In this document: positions 7,863 to 16,803 of the stretch, in pieces
Layout: every line of letters begins with the position of its first letter
How positions within the stretch are numbered: position 1 is the stretch's first letter
Assembly: GCA_030695565.1 (NCBI GenBank)
Contig: JAUYRZ010000048.1
Coordinates: forward strand, 124,001-188,000
Origin: Archangium sp.
Lineage (GTDB): Bacteria > Myxococcota > Myxococcia > Myxococcales > Myxococcaceae
Length of the DNA stretch: 64,000 nucleotides
Reading direction: 5' to 3'
Notes under the pieces: generated by a model
Told to the model about the DNA's origin: nothing
What the model saw: the letters and a program-made list of their open reading frames with translations, nothing else
The model's database searches: none
Translations under genes and position numbers: made by a program

Positions 7863-9857
7863 ATGACCTCCATTCTCGGGCGTTTGTGCTTCGTGGACAT
7901 CGAGACCACGGGCCTCGAGCCGTCGACCGAAGAGATCATCGAGATCGGGGCCGTGTTCGTCGAACGCGGCGTGGTGACGGAGCGGCGCAAGTGGCTCATC
8001 AAGCCGAGCCGGCCCATTCCTGCCCTGATCACCGCCCTCACCGGGTTGACCGACGACGAGGTGTCCGCCTCGCCATCACTCGACGCCATCGACGCTGAGC
8101 TGCGAGCCGCGCTCGGTGGGTGGACACTGGTCGCGCACAACGCGGGCTTCGAGCGATCGTTTCTCGGTGAGCGAATCGCTCAGAACGCCATGCTCGACTC
8201 GTGTGAGGTCGCGCAGCTGCTCTTTCCCGAGCGGGCCAGCCACTCGCTCGACTCGCTGGTGCGCTGGCTGGAGATCGGCCGCGCCGCCCGGCACCGCGCG
8301 CTCGACGACGCTGAAGACACCTTTCTCGTACTTGCCGCTCTTTGTGATCGCGTGCTGCAGGATCTCCATCGCGATCGACTGAAACAGCTGATCTTTCATC
8401 TCGGAGGAAGCCCGAGCAGTGATCGCAGCGCGATGTCTTCGTTGTTCGAGGCGTTGCTCGCCGCGCCGCCGGTCGCGCCCCGTCCCGAGAAGCGCGCACC
8501 TCCGTGGGTGGTGATGGAAGAAGGCGCCCGGCTCTCGTCGCATCTGGGCCGCTGGCTTCAGTCGCCCACCTTCGTCGCCGCCGAGTTGGAGCGTGAGGAT
8601 CTGCTCCACATCGCCTTCGAGGCGGGCCGAAAGACGGCCGTCGAACAGAACGAGCCGGTGGCGATCGCGGTCTCAAGCACCACGTTTCGGGAGCTGCCCG
8701 ACCTCCCCGCCTTGCCGCGCCGGGCGGTGTGTTCCACCGCGCTCGCCCGCGCACTCGAAGAAGCGGGCACGGACGACAGCAGCCGCTTCGCGCGCGCCTA
8801 TCTCGCCTCGTGGCTGACCCGCACGCGCACCGGCGATCTCGAGGGCATCAGCGGTTTCGTGCGTTCGCGCTGCCCCGAGGTGATGCCGCTGATGGAGGCC
8901 GCCACGAAGTGCCAGTGCCAGGACCCACGCTGTTTCGCCCGCCGAAGCCTCGGCGACGAGCCGTGCATGGTGATCAGCCACGAACATGCGCTCGACTGGC
9001 TCGAGCGGGGCGCTCCGGTCTCGCTGCTCTTCCTCGAGGCCGACCGGCTCCCCGACGTGGAACGCCGGCGCACCCAACGCAGCCTGGAGCTCTGGGAGCT
9101 GGAGCGTTTCGGAGGTCTCGAGACGAACATCGCCGAGCTGACCACCGCGCTCGCCGCCTTCCCGCCCGGCGTGGTGATGATGCGCGCCCGGGTCACGCCG
9201 CAGTGGCACGCCATTCGTGAGGCGATGACCAACCTCTCCCACGCCTTGCGCGCGGCGCCTTTCGGTGACGAGCGATCGCGCTTGCTCGGCCGAATCGTAG
9301 AGGTGCTCGAACCGCCGCCTCCGGGCTGTGAGGTGCTGGCCAATGCGCGCGGTCTGGTGCGAGTGCCGATTCAGCCCGGTGAGCGCGTGCGGAGGCGGCT
9401 GGGGCGCGGGCATTGTCTGGTCTCTTCGTTCCGCGGCGGCCTCGCGTGGACGAAGTCGTCACCCGTCGCCGTGCCGACCGATCGCCCGAGCTCCTTGTTG
9501 GAGTGGAGGGCTGAGCCCACCTCGCTCGACCGCCTCGCCCAGTTGCTCGCCCAGGCCGGACCCGTGGTGCTGGTCGCCCCGCAGCCCCTCGCGCCGATCG
9601 CCGAAGCGTGTCAGCGGCAGGGGCTGTCGATCTCCCTCGACCCGGGCCGGGCTTCCGCGGTGCAGCTCTGCGAATGGAGACGCGATCGCCCGATGCCTGC
9701 CGGCGAGACCTGCGTCTTCTACGGCGTGCGTGAGTGGCGCCGCGCGGTGCTCTCGAGCAACGCCCAGCGGGTGATGCTGCTCTCGCCGAACGGGTTGTCC
9801 GTGGAACCGATCACCCGCGCGCTCCAGGGCCTCGACCCCCGACCGCTCATTTGTTGA
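7863..9857 (+). CDS. DnaQ-type 3'-5' exonuclease fused to degenerate DinG-like helicase
   Basis: 664 residues from ATG 7863, which puts the first strand at the usual place. Open frame extends to 7797. Residues 8-170 are a DEDDh exonuclease: Exo I FVDIETTGLE (D12, E14), Exo II HNAGFERSFL with Glu where Asp is usual, and Exo III HRALDDAEDT. The rest follows the order of DinG/XPD helicases with damaged catalytic motifs: FEAGRKTA in place of a Walker A (EAGTGTGKT), a four-Cys cluster C-x12-C-x-C-x4-C around residues 336-355 as in the Fe-S domain, VISHEHAL like the DinG NHALL motif, and LEADRL in place of DEAH. The second RecA domain is short and unrecognisable. It is probably a nuclease with a DNA-binding pseudo-helicase. 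Its 3' end overlaps the next, convergent gene by 11 bases. Confidence 0.7.
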   Translation: MTSILGRLCFVDIETTGLEPSTEEIIEIGAVFVERGVVTERRKWLIKPSRPIPALITALTGLTDDEVSASPSLDAIDAELRAALGGWTLVAHNAGFERSFLGERIAQNAMLDSCEVAQLLFPERASHSLDSLVRWLEIGRAARHRALDDAEDTFLVLAALCDRVLQDLHRDRLKQLIFHLGGSPSSDRSAMSSLFEALLAAPPVAPRPEKRAPPWVVMEEGARLSSHLGRWLQSPTFVAAELEREDLLHIAFEAGRKTAVEQNEPVAIAVSSTTFRELPDLPALPRRAVCSTALARALEEAGTDDSSRFARAYLASWLTRTRTGDLEGISGFVRSRCPEVMPLMEAATKCQCQDPRCFARRSLGDEPCMVISHEHALDWLERGAPVSLLFLEADRLPDVERRRTQRSLELWELERFGGLETNIAELTTALAAFPPGVVMMRARVTPQWHAIREAMTNLSHALRAAPFGDERSRLLGRIVEVLEPPPPGCEVLANARGLVRVPIQPGERVRRRLGRGHCLVSSFRGGLAWTKSSPVAVPTDRPSSLLEWRAEPTSLDRLAQLLAQAGPVVLVAPQPLAPIAEACQRQGLSISLDPGRASAVQLCEWRRDRPMPAGETCVFYGVREWRRAVLSSNAQRVMLLSPNGLSVEPITRALQGLDPRPLIC

Positions 9858-10557
9858 GGCGGTCTTCCAGCGTCGACTGCAGCTTCTTGAGCGTCTCGGC
9901 ATCGCCCGTCTTCACGGCGGCGAGATCCGACTCGGTGCGCGCGCGCAGCTGGGTGACCATGTCTGCGAAGACCTCGAACACATCCTGCAGCTCGTCGCTG
10001 GGGCGCAGGCCGTAGGTGGGCGGCCGCACCTGGCCGTTGGCCACTTCACGCGCCATGCGCTTGATGCGGAAGAGCGGGCCGACGATGCGGTGGGTGATGA
10101 CGATCGCCGTCAACGCGATGAGCGCGATGAACGCCACCAACACGCCGGTCAGTGCATAGAGCGTCCACTGCTGCTGGCGCTGCACCTCCATGCTCTGTGC
10201 CTGCGCGGCGGCGCGTTCTGCCTCGAAGGCCGCGTCGATTGCTTTACTCCGCGCGCCGAGCTTCGCGGCGAAGTCGGGGTCATCCATGTTGCGGGTCAGC
10301 TCGTTGTTGAGGGTGCAGTTCCCGAGCTCGCGGCTGGTGTCAGCCGCCTTCTTGCGTGACTCGACCGACGCGGAGATCTGGGAGAACAACGACGTGGTGG
10401 TGCGAACGAGGAACGCCCCGAGGAGCCCCGTGATGACCAGGGTGAGCACGACGAAGTAGCTGGCGAACTTCAGTTGGAAGCGCGCGTCGAGGAGGAAGTT
10501 CCGCAACTTGCGGTCTTTCGCTCCTGTTTTCGGCGGCGTGGGCTTGGCTTCAGACAT
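9847..10557 (-). CDS. Inner-membrane HAMP-domain protein
   Basis: 236 residues. Two transmembrane helices at about 31-51 and 127-150 enclose a helical periplasmic loop of about 75 residues. A HAMP domain follows (HRIVGPLFRIKRMAREVANG, then a DEL at the second helix). There is no methyl-accepting, kinase or cyclase output domain. The tail is a short coiled coil. This resembles a truncated chemoreceptor or an accessory signalling protein. GGGGAAAG precedes the ATG. The HEAT-repeat gene ends 20 bases upstream on the same strand, so the two are probably co-transcribed. Confidence 0.75.
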   Translation of the reverse strand: MSEAKPTPPKTGAKDRKLRNFLLDARFQLKFASYFVVLTLVITGLLGAFLVRTTTSLFSQISASVESRKKAADTSRELGNCTLNNELTRNMDDPDFAAKLGARSKAIDAAFEAERAAAQAQSMEVQRQQQWTLYALTGVLVAFIALIALTAIVITHRIVGPLFRIKRMAREVANGQVRPPTYGLRPSDELQDVFEVFADMVTQLRARTESDLAAVKTGDAETLKKLQSTLEDRLNK

Positions 10558-10577
10558 GGTGTCTTTCCCCTACGGCT

Positions 10578-11309
10578 TCAGTTCTTCCACTCGAGGTCCT
10601 TGGCCGCGTCGTCCAGCACGCGGGGGACCATCGCTTTGATCAGACTTTCCTGCTTGCCGCCGGCCGCTTTGACGTTCCAGCTGCCTTTCAAGGCTTGCTC
10701 TGGATACGACATGATCAACATCTCGACCTTCAGACCCTTTTCGGTGGAACCCGGGAGGAGCTGCATTCGAAGCTGGAAGCCCTTGAGCTTCCTCGCACGG
10801 ATCAGGTTCGTTGCCGATTTCTTGTCTTCATTCTGAGGGGCAATGTTGGCCCCCATCGACGACAGCTTCTCCCGCATCAGCTGGTCGGCGAGCGCGAGGA
10901 TGTTCGTCGGGAGATCGCCGACCTTGTCCTGAATGGGCTCCACCTGGAGGTACAGGCCACCCGAAACCAACGCGCCCAGCGCCACGGCCTTCGCCATCGC
11001 CGCCCGAACACCGGGGTCCGACTCGTTCATCGCCGCCTGGATGCAGGCGATGGCCGCCGACGAGCGAATCTCGCCGAGCGCCGAAGCAGCGGCAGAACGC
11101 ACCACCGATTCGGCATCTTTGAGCACGCCGCAGACGGGGGCGACCGCGGAGTCACTCCCGGTCTGACCCAGCAGCAGCACCGTCTGCGCGCGAACACGTG
11201 GGTCCTTCGCGCCGGCAAGTTGTTTGATGAGGTAAGTGACGCGTGCGTCTTCCTCGGCAAGAGCCGGAGAGGAGAGCAAACACATCAACAGAATGAAGCC
11301 CGGCCGCAC
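10578..11309 (-). CDS. Secreted HEAT-repeat protein
   Basis: About 243 residues from GTG 11309, chosen because it directly opens a signal peptide (MRPGFILLMCLLSSPALA, cleavage before EED). The frame continues upstream to 11381 into the alaS promoter region, with no signal character. Residues 20-110 contain two to three HEAT/PBS-lyase-type repeats (DPRVRAQTVLLLGQTGSDSA; AESVVRSAAASALGEI), then a hydrophobic helix and a mixed C-terminal domain ending in a Lys-rich helix. It is probably periplasmic and a protein-binding scaffold. It is divergent from alaS and lies upstream of the HAMP gene. Confidence 0.65.
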   Translation of the reverse strand: MRPGFILLMCLLSSPALAEEDARVTYLIKQLAGAKDPRVRAQTVLLLGQTGSDSAVAPVCGVLKDAESVVRSAAASALGEIRSSAAIACIQAAMNESDPGVRAAMAKAVALGALVSGGLYLQVEPIQDKVGDLPTNILALADQLMREKLSSMGANIAPQNEDKKSATNLIRARKLKGFQLRMQLLPGSTEKGLKVEMLIMSYPEQALKGSWNVKAAGGKQESLIKAMVPRVLDDAAKDLEWKN

Positions 11310-11338
11310 GCGCCCGCACTCTACAGGGAGGTGCACCG

Positions 11339-11367
11339 TTGAAATCGAGGACTTCGTGGAATAACCC
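11339..11367 (+). promoter_or_regulatory. Possible sigma-70-type promoter of alaS
   Basis: TTGAAA (11339-11344), a 17-base spacer, then TAACCC (11362-11367). The -35 and spacing fit the vegetative consensus; the -10 is weak. Transcription would begin near 11373, just before the ATGs at 11375 and 11387, which argues against longer start choices for alaS. Confidence 0.3.
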
Positions 11368-11386
11368 TCTGCGCATGCCATCCCAC

Positions 11387-14035
11387 ATGACCGCTCCGCA
11401 GATCCGGGAGGCGTTCCTCAGCTTCTTCGAAAAGCAGGACCACCGCCGCGTTGCGTCGTCGAGCCTCGTGCCCGCCAACGACCCCACCCTGCTCTTCACC
11501 AACGCAGGCATGGTGCAGTTCAAGGACGTCTTCACCGGCCGCGAGAAGCGCGACTACGTGCGCGCGACCAGCACGCAGAAGTGTGTGCGCGCAGGTGGCA
11601 AACACAACGACCTCGACAACGTGGGCTTCACCGCCCGGCACCACACGTTCTTCGAGATGCTCGGCAACTTCAGCTTCGGCGACTACTTCAAGGCCGACGC
11701 GGTGAAGTGGGCGTGGGACTTCGTCACCACCGTCATCAACATCCCCGTCGAGCGGCTCTCGGTCACCGTGTTCAAGGGTGAAGACGGGATCCCCGCGGAT
11801 GATGAAGCCGCGGAGCTCTGGGTGAAGGCGGGGGTGCCGAAACACCGCGTTCACCGCCTGGGCAAGGCCGACAACTTCTGGTCGATGGGCGACACGGGTG
11901 CGTGTGGACCCTGCTCTGAGATCTACGTCTACCTGCCCGAGGGCCCGGTCGACGAGTCGCACAAGCCCGGTGAGTCAGACGCGTGGCTGGAGATCTGGAA
12001 CCTCGTGTTCATGCAGTTCGAGCGCAAGGCCGACGGCACGTTGCTCTCGTTGCCCAAACCCTCGATCGACACGGGCGCGGGTCTCGAGCGCGTCACCGCG
12101 TACGTGCAGGGCAAGAAGTCGAACTACGACACTGATCTCTTCACGCCCATCTTCGCCACCATCGAGCAGATCTCCGGCAAGACCTACGGCGCCAGGTGGG
12201 ACAACGTGCTCGACGGCGCCATGCGGGTGATCGCGGATCACGCGCGCGCGACGGCGTTCCTGGTGGCCGACGGCGTGCAGCCTTCGAATGAAGGCCGCGG
12301 TTACGTGCTCCGCCGCATCATGCGCCGCGCGATTCGCCACGGTGATCAGCACCTCGGGCTCGACCAGGTGTTCTTCGGCAAGGTCATCGAGACGGTGATC
12401 GAGACGATGACCGCCGCGTACCCCGAGCTCAAAGACAAACGCGGCTTCATCCTCGAGGTGGCCAGGCACGAAGAAGAGTCTTTCCGCCGCACCCTCAAGC
12501 GCGGCCTGGGCCTCATCGCGCAGGAGTTCGAGCGCGCTCGCAAGACGGGCGAAAAGAAGCTGAGCGGCGAGATGGTGTGGGATCTCCACCAGACCTACGG
12601 CTTCCCGTGGGATCTGAGCGAGGTCATCGCGCGTGAAGAAGGTTTCGCGATCGACAAGCCCGCCTACGACGCGCTCCTCAAGACGGAGAAGGAGCGCGCA
12701 GCCGCAGGCGGCCTGGGCTCGGAGAAGGGCATCGCCGACATCTACATGAAGCTGGTCGGCTCGCTGCCCGAGCCGAAGTTCCTCGGCTACGAGAGCGAAG
12801 CGGCCGACGGCAAGGTGATCGCGCTGGTGAAGAGTGGCCAGCAGGTGCAGTCGGCGAAGGCGGGCGAAGACGTCGAAGTGGTGCTCGATCAGACCCCTTT
12901 CTACGGCGAGTCAGGCGGCCAGGTCGGCGACACCGGCGCGATGCAGGCGAGCGCTTCGAAGCTGCAGGTGACCGACACCCAGAAGCCCGTGGGCGGCTTG
13001 ATCGTGCACAAGACGAAGGTGCTCTCGGGCTCGGTGTCCGTGGGCGACACGCTCTCGCTCACCGTCGACTCCGAGCGGCGTCGGCAGATCCGCGCCAATC
13101 ACTCCGCCACGCACCTGCTGCACAAGGCGCTCAAGGTGGTGCTCGGTGAGACGGTCAACCAGAAGGGCTCGGTGGTGTACCCCGACTCGTTGCGCTTCGA
13201 CTTCTCGCACTTCAGCCCCATGTCGACCGAAGAGCTCGAGCGCGTGGAAGACCTGGTCAACGGCTGGGTGCGCGACAACCGCGACTCCGACACGCGCGTG
13301 ATGGGCATCGCCGCGGCCAAGGCGGCGGGCGCCGTGGCGCTCTTCGGCGAGAAGTACGGCGAGAACGTGCGCGTGGTCTCGGTGCACCCCGAGTCGACCG
13401 AGCTCTGCGGCGGTACGCACGTGAAGCGCTCCGGCGACATCGGCCTGTTCAAGGTCGAGAAGGAGTCGTCGGTGGCCAGCGGCGTGCGCCGCATCGTGGC
13501 GCTCACCGGTGCCGCGGCCATCGCGCACACCCGCGCGCAGGAGAAGCTGCTCGCCCAGGCGGCCGAGTTGTTCAAGTCGGCGCCCAGCGAGCTGCCCAGG
13601 CGCATCGAGTCGAACCAGAAGCGCCTCAAGGACCTCGAGCGCAAGCTGGAAGAGGCTCAGCTCAAGGCGAGCTCGGGCAGCGCGAAGGAGAGCGAGACGG
13701 TCGCCGAGATCAACGGCATCAAGGTGCTCACGCAGCGCATCGACCCCGCCGACGCGAACGTCTTCAAGCAGCTGTGGGACAACCACAAGAACAAGACCGG
13801 CATGGTGGTCGGCTTCGCGGGTGAGACCGCTGACGGCAAGGCGCTGCTGCTGGTGGGTGTGACGGCCGACGTGATCGCCAAGGGCATCAAGGCCGGCGAC
13901 GCGGTGCGCGTGATGGCGGCTGAAGTGGGCGGCAAAGGCGGCGGTAAACCCGAGCTGGCCCAGGCGGGCGGCACGGACCCGTCGAAGATCCCCCAGGCGT
14001 TCGAGAAGCTGCTCGCCCTGGTGAAGGGCGCGTGA
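11387..14035 (+). CDS. alaS: Alanine--tRNA ligase
   Basis: 882 residues from the ATG at 11387 (MTAPQIREAFLSFF), the usual N-terminus of the family; ATG 11375 is an alternative. It charges tRNA-Ala with alanine in the cytoplasm. The class II catalytic core is clear (SSSLVPANDPTLLFTNAGM, ARHHTFFEMLGNFSFGDYF). The editing domain has its zinc-binding motifs NHSATHLLH and CGGTHV. The C-terminal glycine-rich segment (GGKGGGKPELAQAGG) of the DHHA1 domain is present. Length is normal, so the gene appears complete. Its stop overlaps the GTG start of the following lipoprotein gene by four bases, forming the first step of an overlapping three-gene operon. Confidence 0.97.
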   Translation: MTAPQIREAFLSFFEKQDHRRVASSSLVPANDPTLLFTNAGMVQFKDVFTGREKRDYVRATSTQKCVRAGGKHNDLDNVGFTARHHTFFEMLGNFSFGDYFKADAVKWAWDFVTTVINIPVERLSVTVFKGEDGIPADDEAAELWVKAGVPKHRVHRLGKADNFWSMGDTGACGPCSEIYVYLPEGPVDESHKPGESDAWLEIWNLVFMQFERKADGTLLSLPKPSIDTGAGLERVTAYVQGKKSNYDTDLFTPIFATIEQISGKTYGARWDNVLDGAMRVIADHARATAFLVADGVQPSNEGRGYVLRRIMRRAIRHGDQHLGLDQVFFGKVIETVIETMTAAYPELKDKRGFILEVARHEEESFRRTLKRGLGLIAQEFERARKTGEKKLSGEMVWDLHQTYGFPWDLSEVIAREEGFAIDKPAYDALLKTEKERAAAGGLGSEKGIADIYMKLVGSLPEPKFLGYESEAADGKVIALVKSGQQVQSAKAGEDVEVVLDQTPFYGESGGQVGDTGAMQASASKLQVTDTQKPVGGLIVHKTKVLSGSVSVGDTLSLTVDSERRRQIRANHSATHLLHKALKVVLGETVNQKGSVVYPDSLRFDFSHFSPMSTEELERVEDLVNGWVRDNRDSDTRVMGIAAAKAAGAVALFGEKYGENVRVVSVHPESTELCGGTHVKRSGDIGLFKVEKESSVASGVRRIVALTGAAAIAHTRAQEKLLAQAAELFKSAPSELPRRIESNQKRLKDLERKLEEAQLKASSGSAKESETVAEINGIKVLTQRIDPADANVFKQLWDNHKNKTGMVVGFAGETADGKALLLVGVTADVIAKGIKAGDAVRVMAAEVGGKGGGKPELAQAGGTDPSKIPQAFEKLLALVKGA

Positions 14036-14619
14036 AGGCCCGGGCGCTCGTCATCGGTCTGCTGCTCGCGTGCGGCTGCCCCAAAAAAGACGAGCCGCCC
14101 GAGTTCGACCCCACCGATCGCCTCCTTCAGAAGATGAAGGAGGAGCAGGAGCGCCTGGCCAGGGCGCCGCCCCGGCGGCTCGAGGAGCCTGATCCGCTGG
14201 CGGAGATCGTCGCCCGGCCCTCCAAACCCGAGAACCTCGGCATCCCCGCGGGCGTGGCCGCCGACCTGGGCCCGGTGTCGCTCAGCCTGGTCGAGGTGCA
14301 GCAATCGCAGACGGTTGGGAGCGGCAAGGTGTCGCTGGCCACCACCGAACGGTTCCTCAAGGTGACCCTGGAGGCGACCACGAAGAAGCCCATCGACCTC
14401 GACCTGAGCGGGGCCACCCTCGCCCTCGGGGAGCAGACAGTGGGCATCGCCCGGGACGCCCAGCGGGCCGCGCGGGGCTCACAATTGGTCACGTCGGTGG
14501 AGACCGGAGGGCCCCACAAGCTGGTCCTCTACTTCGAGGCGCCTGACGAAATGATCGGCAAGGGGCTGAAGATCATTCTGACGACCCCCGAGAGCAGAGT
14601 AGAACTCCCGCTGCAATGA
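14032..14619 (+). CDS. Hypothetical lipoprotein downstream of alaS
   Basis: 195 residues, GTG start inside the alaS stop (GTGA). The N-terminus MKARALVIGLLLACGC is a short signal peptide with a lipobox (LLACGC). A charged helix (LLQKMKEEQERLARAPPRR) and a Pro-rich linker precede a beta-sandwich-like domain from about residue 75 to the end (TTERFLKVTLEATTKKPIDL, KLVLYFEAPDEM), which resembles DUF4352-type immunoglobulin-like folds. The function is unknown. The ATGA overlap with the PilZ-Hsp70 gene suggests linked expression. Confidence 0.7.
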   Translation: MKARALVIGLLLACGCPKKDEPPEFDPTDRLLQKMKEEQERLARAPPRRLEEPDPLAEIVARPSKPENLGIPAGVAADLGPVSLSLVEVQQSQTVGSGKVSLATTERFLKVTLEATTKKPIDLDLSGATLALGEQTVGIARDAQRAARGSQLVTSVETGGPHKLVLYFEAPDEMIGKGLKIILTTPESRVELPLQ

Positions 14620-16682
14620 CGTCTGAGTCGGAGAACGAACCCAGAAAGGTCCCCCTGCGGATCCGTCTGCCGTTCGCGACTGAAGACGAGTTCATCGAGC
14701 GCTACGGCACCCACGTCACCCGCGGTGGCATCTTCATCGCCACCAAACACGGCAAACCCGAAGGCACCCCGCTCTCGTTCGAGCTGGTGCTGCAAGACGG
14801 CGTTCGCCTCATGCGCGGTGAAGGCGTGGTGCAGAAGTTGGTGCTCGACGAGCAGCTGCCCGGCAAGTCGGGCATGTTGGTGCGCTTCACCCGCATCGAC
14901 ACGCGCACCAAGGGGCTGATCGACCTCATCCTCGAGCGGCGTGACGGGCTCAAGGCGCCCGAAGCCCCGGTGGGCAGCCCCTCCCAGCCACCCGCGGTGC
15001 CTTCGAAGGCCACCCCGATTCCCATGCCGCCGCCGAAGAAGGGCCCGGTGGCGCTGGGTGACGACGTGGTGCTGGGCATCGACCTGGGCACCACCACCTG
15101 CCGCGCGGCCGTGGTGCTCGATGGCCAGCCCCGCCTGGTGCCCATCGCTTCGGAGCGCGGCGCCTTCGCCCTGCCCGCCATGGTCGCGTACGACGTGGCG
15201 AAAGACCGGGTGCTCATCGGCAGCGCTGCGCGCAAACACCGCGTCGATCACCCGGAGCAGGCGGTGCTCGGCTTCAAGCGCCTGATGGGCCGGCGCGCGC
15301 AGTCGAAGAAGGTGCGCGAGCTGGCCAGGGTCTCGCCGTACACCTTCGCGTCTGATCCCGAAGGTGACGTGGGCATCGAGCTCGAGGGCCGCGTGTTCTC
15401 GATCTCCGAGTTCGCCTCACCCCTGCTGCGCGAGCTGAAGAACGCCGCGCAGGATTTCCTGGGCCGCGAGCTCACCCGCGCCGTGTTGTGCGTGCCTGCC
15501 TGGTACACCGATCACCAGCGCGCGGCGGTGCTCACCTCGGGGCAGCTCGCCGGGCTCGAGGTGGTGCGTATTCTCAACGAGCCGTCGGCGGTGGCGTTGG
15601 CCTTCGGCTTCGGCCGCGGCCTGGCTCGCAAGCGCGTGCTCGTCTACGACCTGGGCGGCGGCACCTTCGACGCGTCGGTGGTGGAGATCACCGGTGACGA
15701 CCTCGAGGCCGTCAGCACCGGCGGCGACAACTTCCTGGGTGGCATGGACTTCGATGCCCGCCTCGCTGACGCGTTGATCGGCACCATGGACGAGGGGCCC
15801 AAGGCCCAGCTGCTCAAGTCGCGCATGACCATCGAGCGCGTGCGCGACGCGGCGGAGGTGACCAAGATCTCGCTCTCCGACAAGGAGCTCGCGCCGGTGC
15901 ACGTGCCGTTCGCCACCACCGATGAGCACGGCAACCCGGTCGACCTGCGCGTCGAGGTCGAGCGCGGGTTCCTCGAGTCCGCCACGCAGGATCTGGTGGA
16001 GCGCACCGGCCAGGTCACGCAGGCGGTGCTGGAGGCCGCCAAGCTCACCCCTCAGAGCCTCGACGAGATCCTGCTGGTGGGTGGTCAGTCGCGCGCGCCC
16101 GCCGTGCGCAAACACCTCGAGCGCATGTTGGGACGCCCGGGGCGAACCGACGTCGATCCCGCGGGTGCCGTGGCGTTGGGTGCGGCGCTGCTCGGTCACT
16201 CCCTGGTGCAGAAGGAGCGCGGCAAACGCGGCCTCTCGCTGGCCGAGGTGCTGTCTTCGCCCATCGGCGTCGCAGTGAAGGGTGGCGGCTTCCGCCGCAT
16301 TCTGGAGCGCAACACCCGGTTGCCCGCGGAGAAGTCACTCACGTTGCCGGTGCAGGCGCAGCAGACCCTCAAGTTCGCGGTGATGCAGGGCACCTCGGTG
16401 CGCGCGGAAGAGAACGAGTACCTGGGCGCGCTGTCGCTCCAGTCCGAGCGTGCGGGCGAGCTGAACGTGCGCTTCGCGGTCAGCGCTGATGGGCGGCTGC
16501 ACCTCTCGGCGACGACGCCCACGGGCAAGGTCGCCGAAGTTCATTTCGCGACTTCAGAAGCGAGTGAAGCGGCGCAGGAGCAGCTGCTGCTGGAGTCACC
16601 CCTTCCCGGCGAAGACGACGTCACCCGCAGCAGCAAGTCGGGCCTCTTCGGCGGCCTGCGGCGGCTCTTCGGCGCGAAGTAG
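14616..16682 (+). CDS. PilZ-like (TIGR02266-type) domain fused to Hsp70/DnaK-like chaperone
   Basis: 688 residues. Residues 8-110 match the Myxococcus paralogous PilZ-like domain (TIGR02266 type): LPFATEDEFIERYGTHVTRG, then GIFIATK and a closing beta-rich half. The usual N-x-S-x-x-G of PilZ reads H-V-T-R-G-G. A Pro-rich linker (112-145) leads to a complete Hsp70 ATPase domain: LGIDLGTTTCRAAVV (phosphate 1), VYDLGGGTFDASVV (phosphate 2), ILLVGGQSRAPAVRK (adenosine). A shortened substrate-binding half follows, with NTRLPAEKSLTL. The lid is replaced by a basic tail (GLFGGLRRLFGAK). It is probably a cytoplasmic chaperone whose activity may be tuned by c-di-GMP or by the PilZ-like domain; that link is inference. 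It is the third gene of the alaS operon. Confidence 0.85.
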   Translation: MTSESENEPRKVPLRIRLPFATEDEFIERYGTHVTRGGIFIATKHGKPEGTPLSFELVLQDGVRLMRGEGVVQKLVLDEQLPGKSGMLVRFTRIDTRTKGLIDLILERRDGLKAPEAPVGSPSQPPAVPSKATPIPMPPPKKGPVALGDDVVLGIDLGTTTCRAAVVLDGQPRLVPIASERGAFALPAMVAYDVAKDRVLIGSAARKHRVDHPEQAVLGFKRLMGRRAQSKKVRELARVSPYTFASDPEGDVGIELEGRVFSISEFASPLLRELKNAAQDFLGRELTRAVLCVPAWYTDHQRAAVLTSGQLAGLEVVRILNEPSAVALAFGFGRGLARKRVLVYDLGGGTFDASVVEITGDDLEAVSTGGDNFLGGMDFDARLADALIGTMDEGPKAQLLKSRMTIERVRDAAEVTKISLSDKELAPVHVPFATTDEHGNPVDLRVEVERGFLESATQDLVERTGQVTQAVLEAAKLTPQSLDEILLVGGQSRAPAVRKHLERMLGRPGRTDVDPAGAVALGAALLGHSLVQKERGKRGLSLAEVLSSPIGVAVKGGGFRRILERNTRLPAEKSLTLPVQAQQTLKFAVMQGTSVRAEENEYLGALSLQSERAGELNVRFAVSADGRLHLSATTPTGKVAEVHFATSEASEAAQEQLLLESPLPGEDDVTRSSKSGLFGGLRRLFGAK

Positions 16683-16687
16683 CGCTG

Positions 16688-16730
16688 TCTCCCTCTGCCC
16701 CTCACCCAAAGGGCCCAAAGGCAGAGGGGA
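16688..16730. repeat. REP-like palindrome after the Hsp70 gene
   Basis: TGTCTCCCTCTGCC at the left; perfect 9-base arms CCCTCTGCC (16691-16699) and GGCAGAGGG (16720-16728) around a 20-base loop. It is a variant of the CCCTCTCCC/GGGAGAGGG family found elsewhere in the window. It follows an operon stop by a few bases and may help define the mRNA 3' end, but no T-run is present. Confidence 0.55.
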
Positions 16731-16803
16731 GCACTCAACGCCTTGCATCTGGGTGCGACCCTGTCAGACGATGTGCACCCCACTCTCCTGAGAGTTCACC
16801 TTC

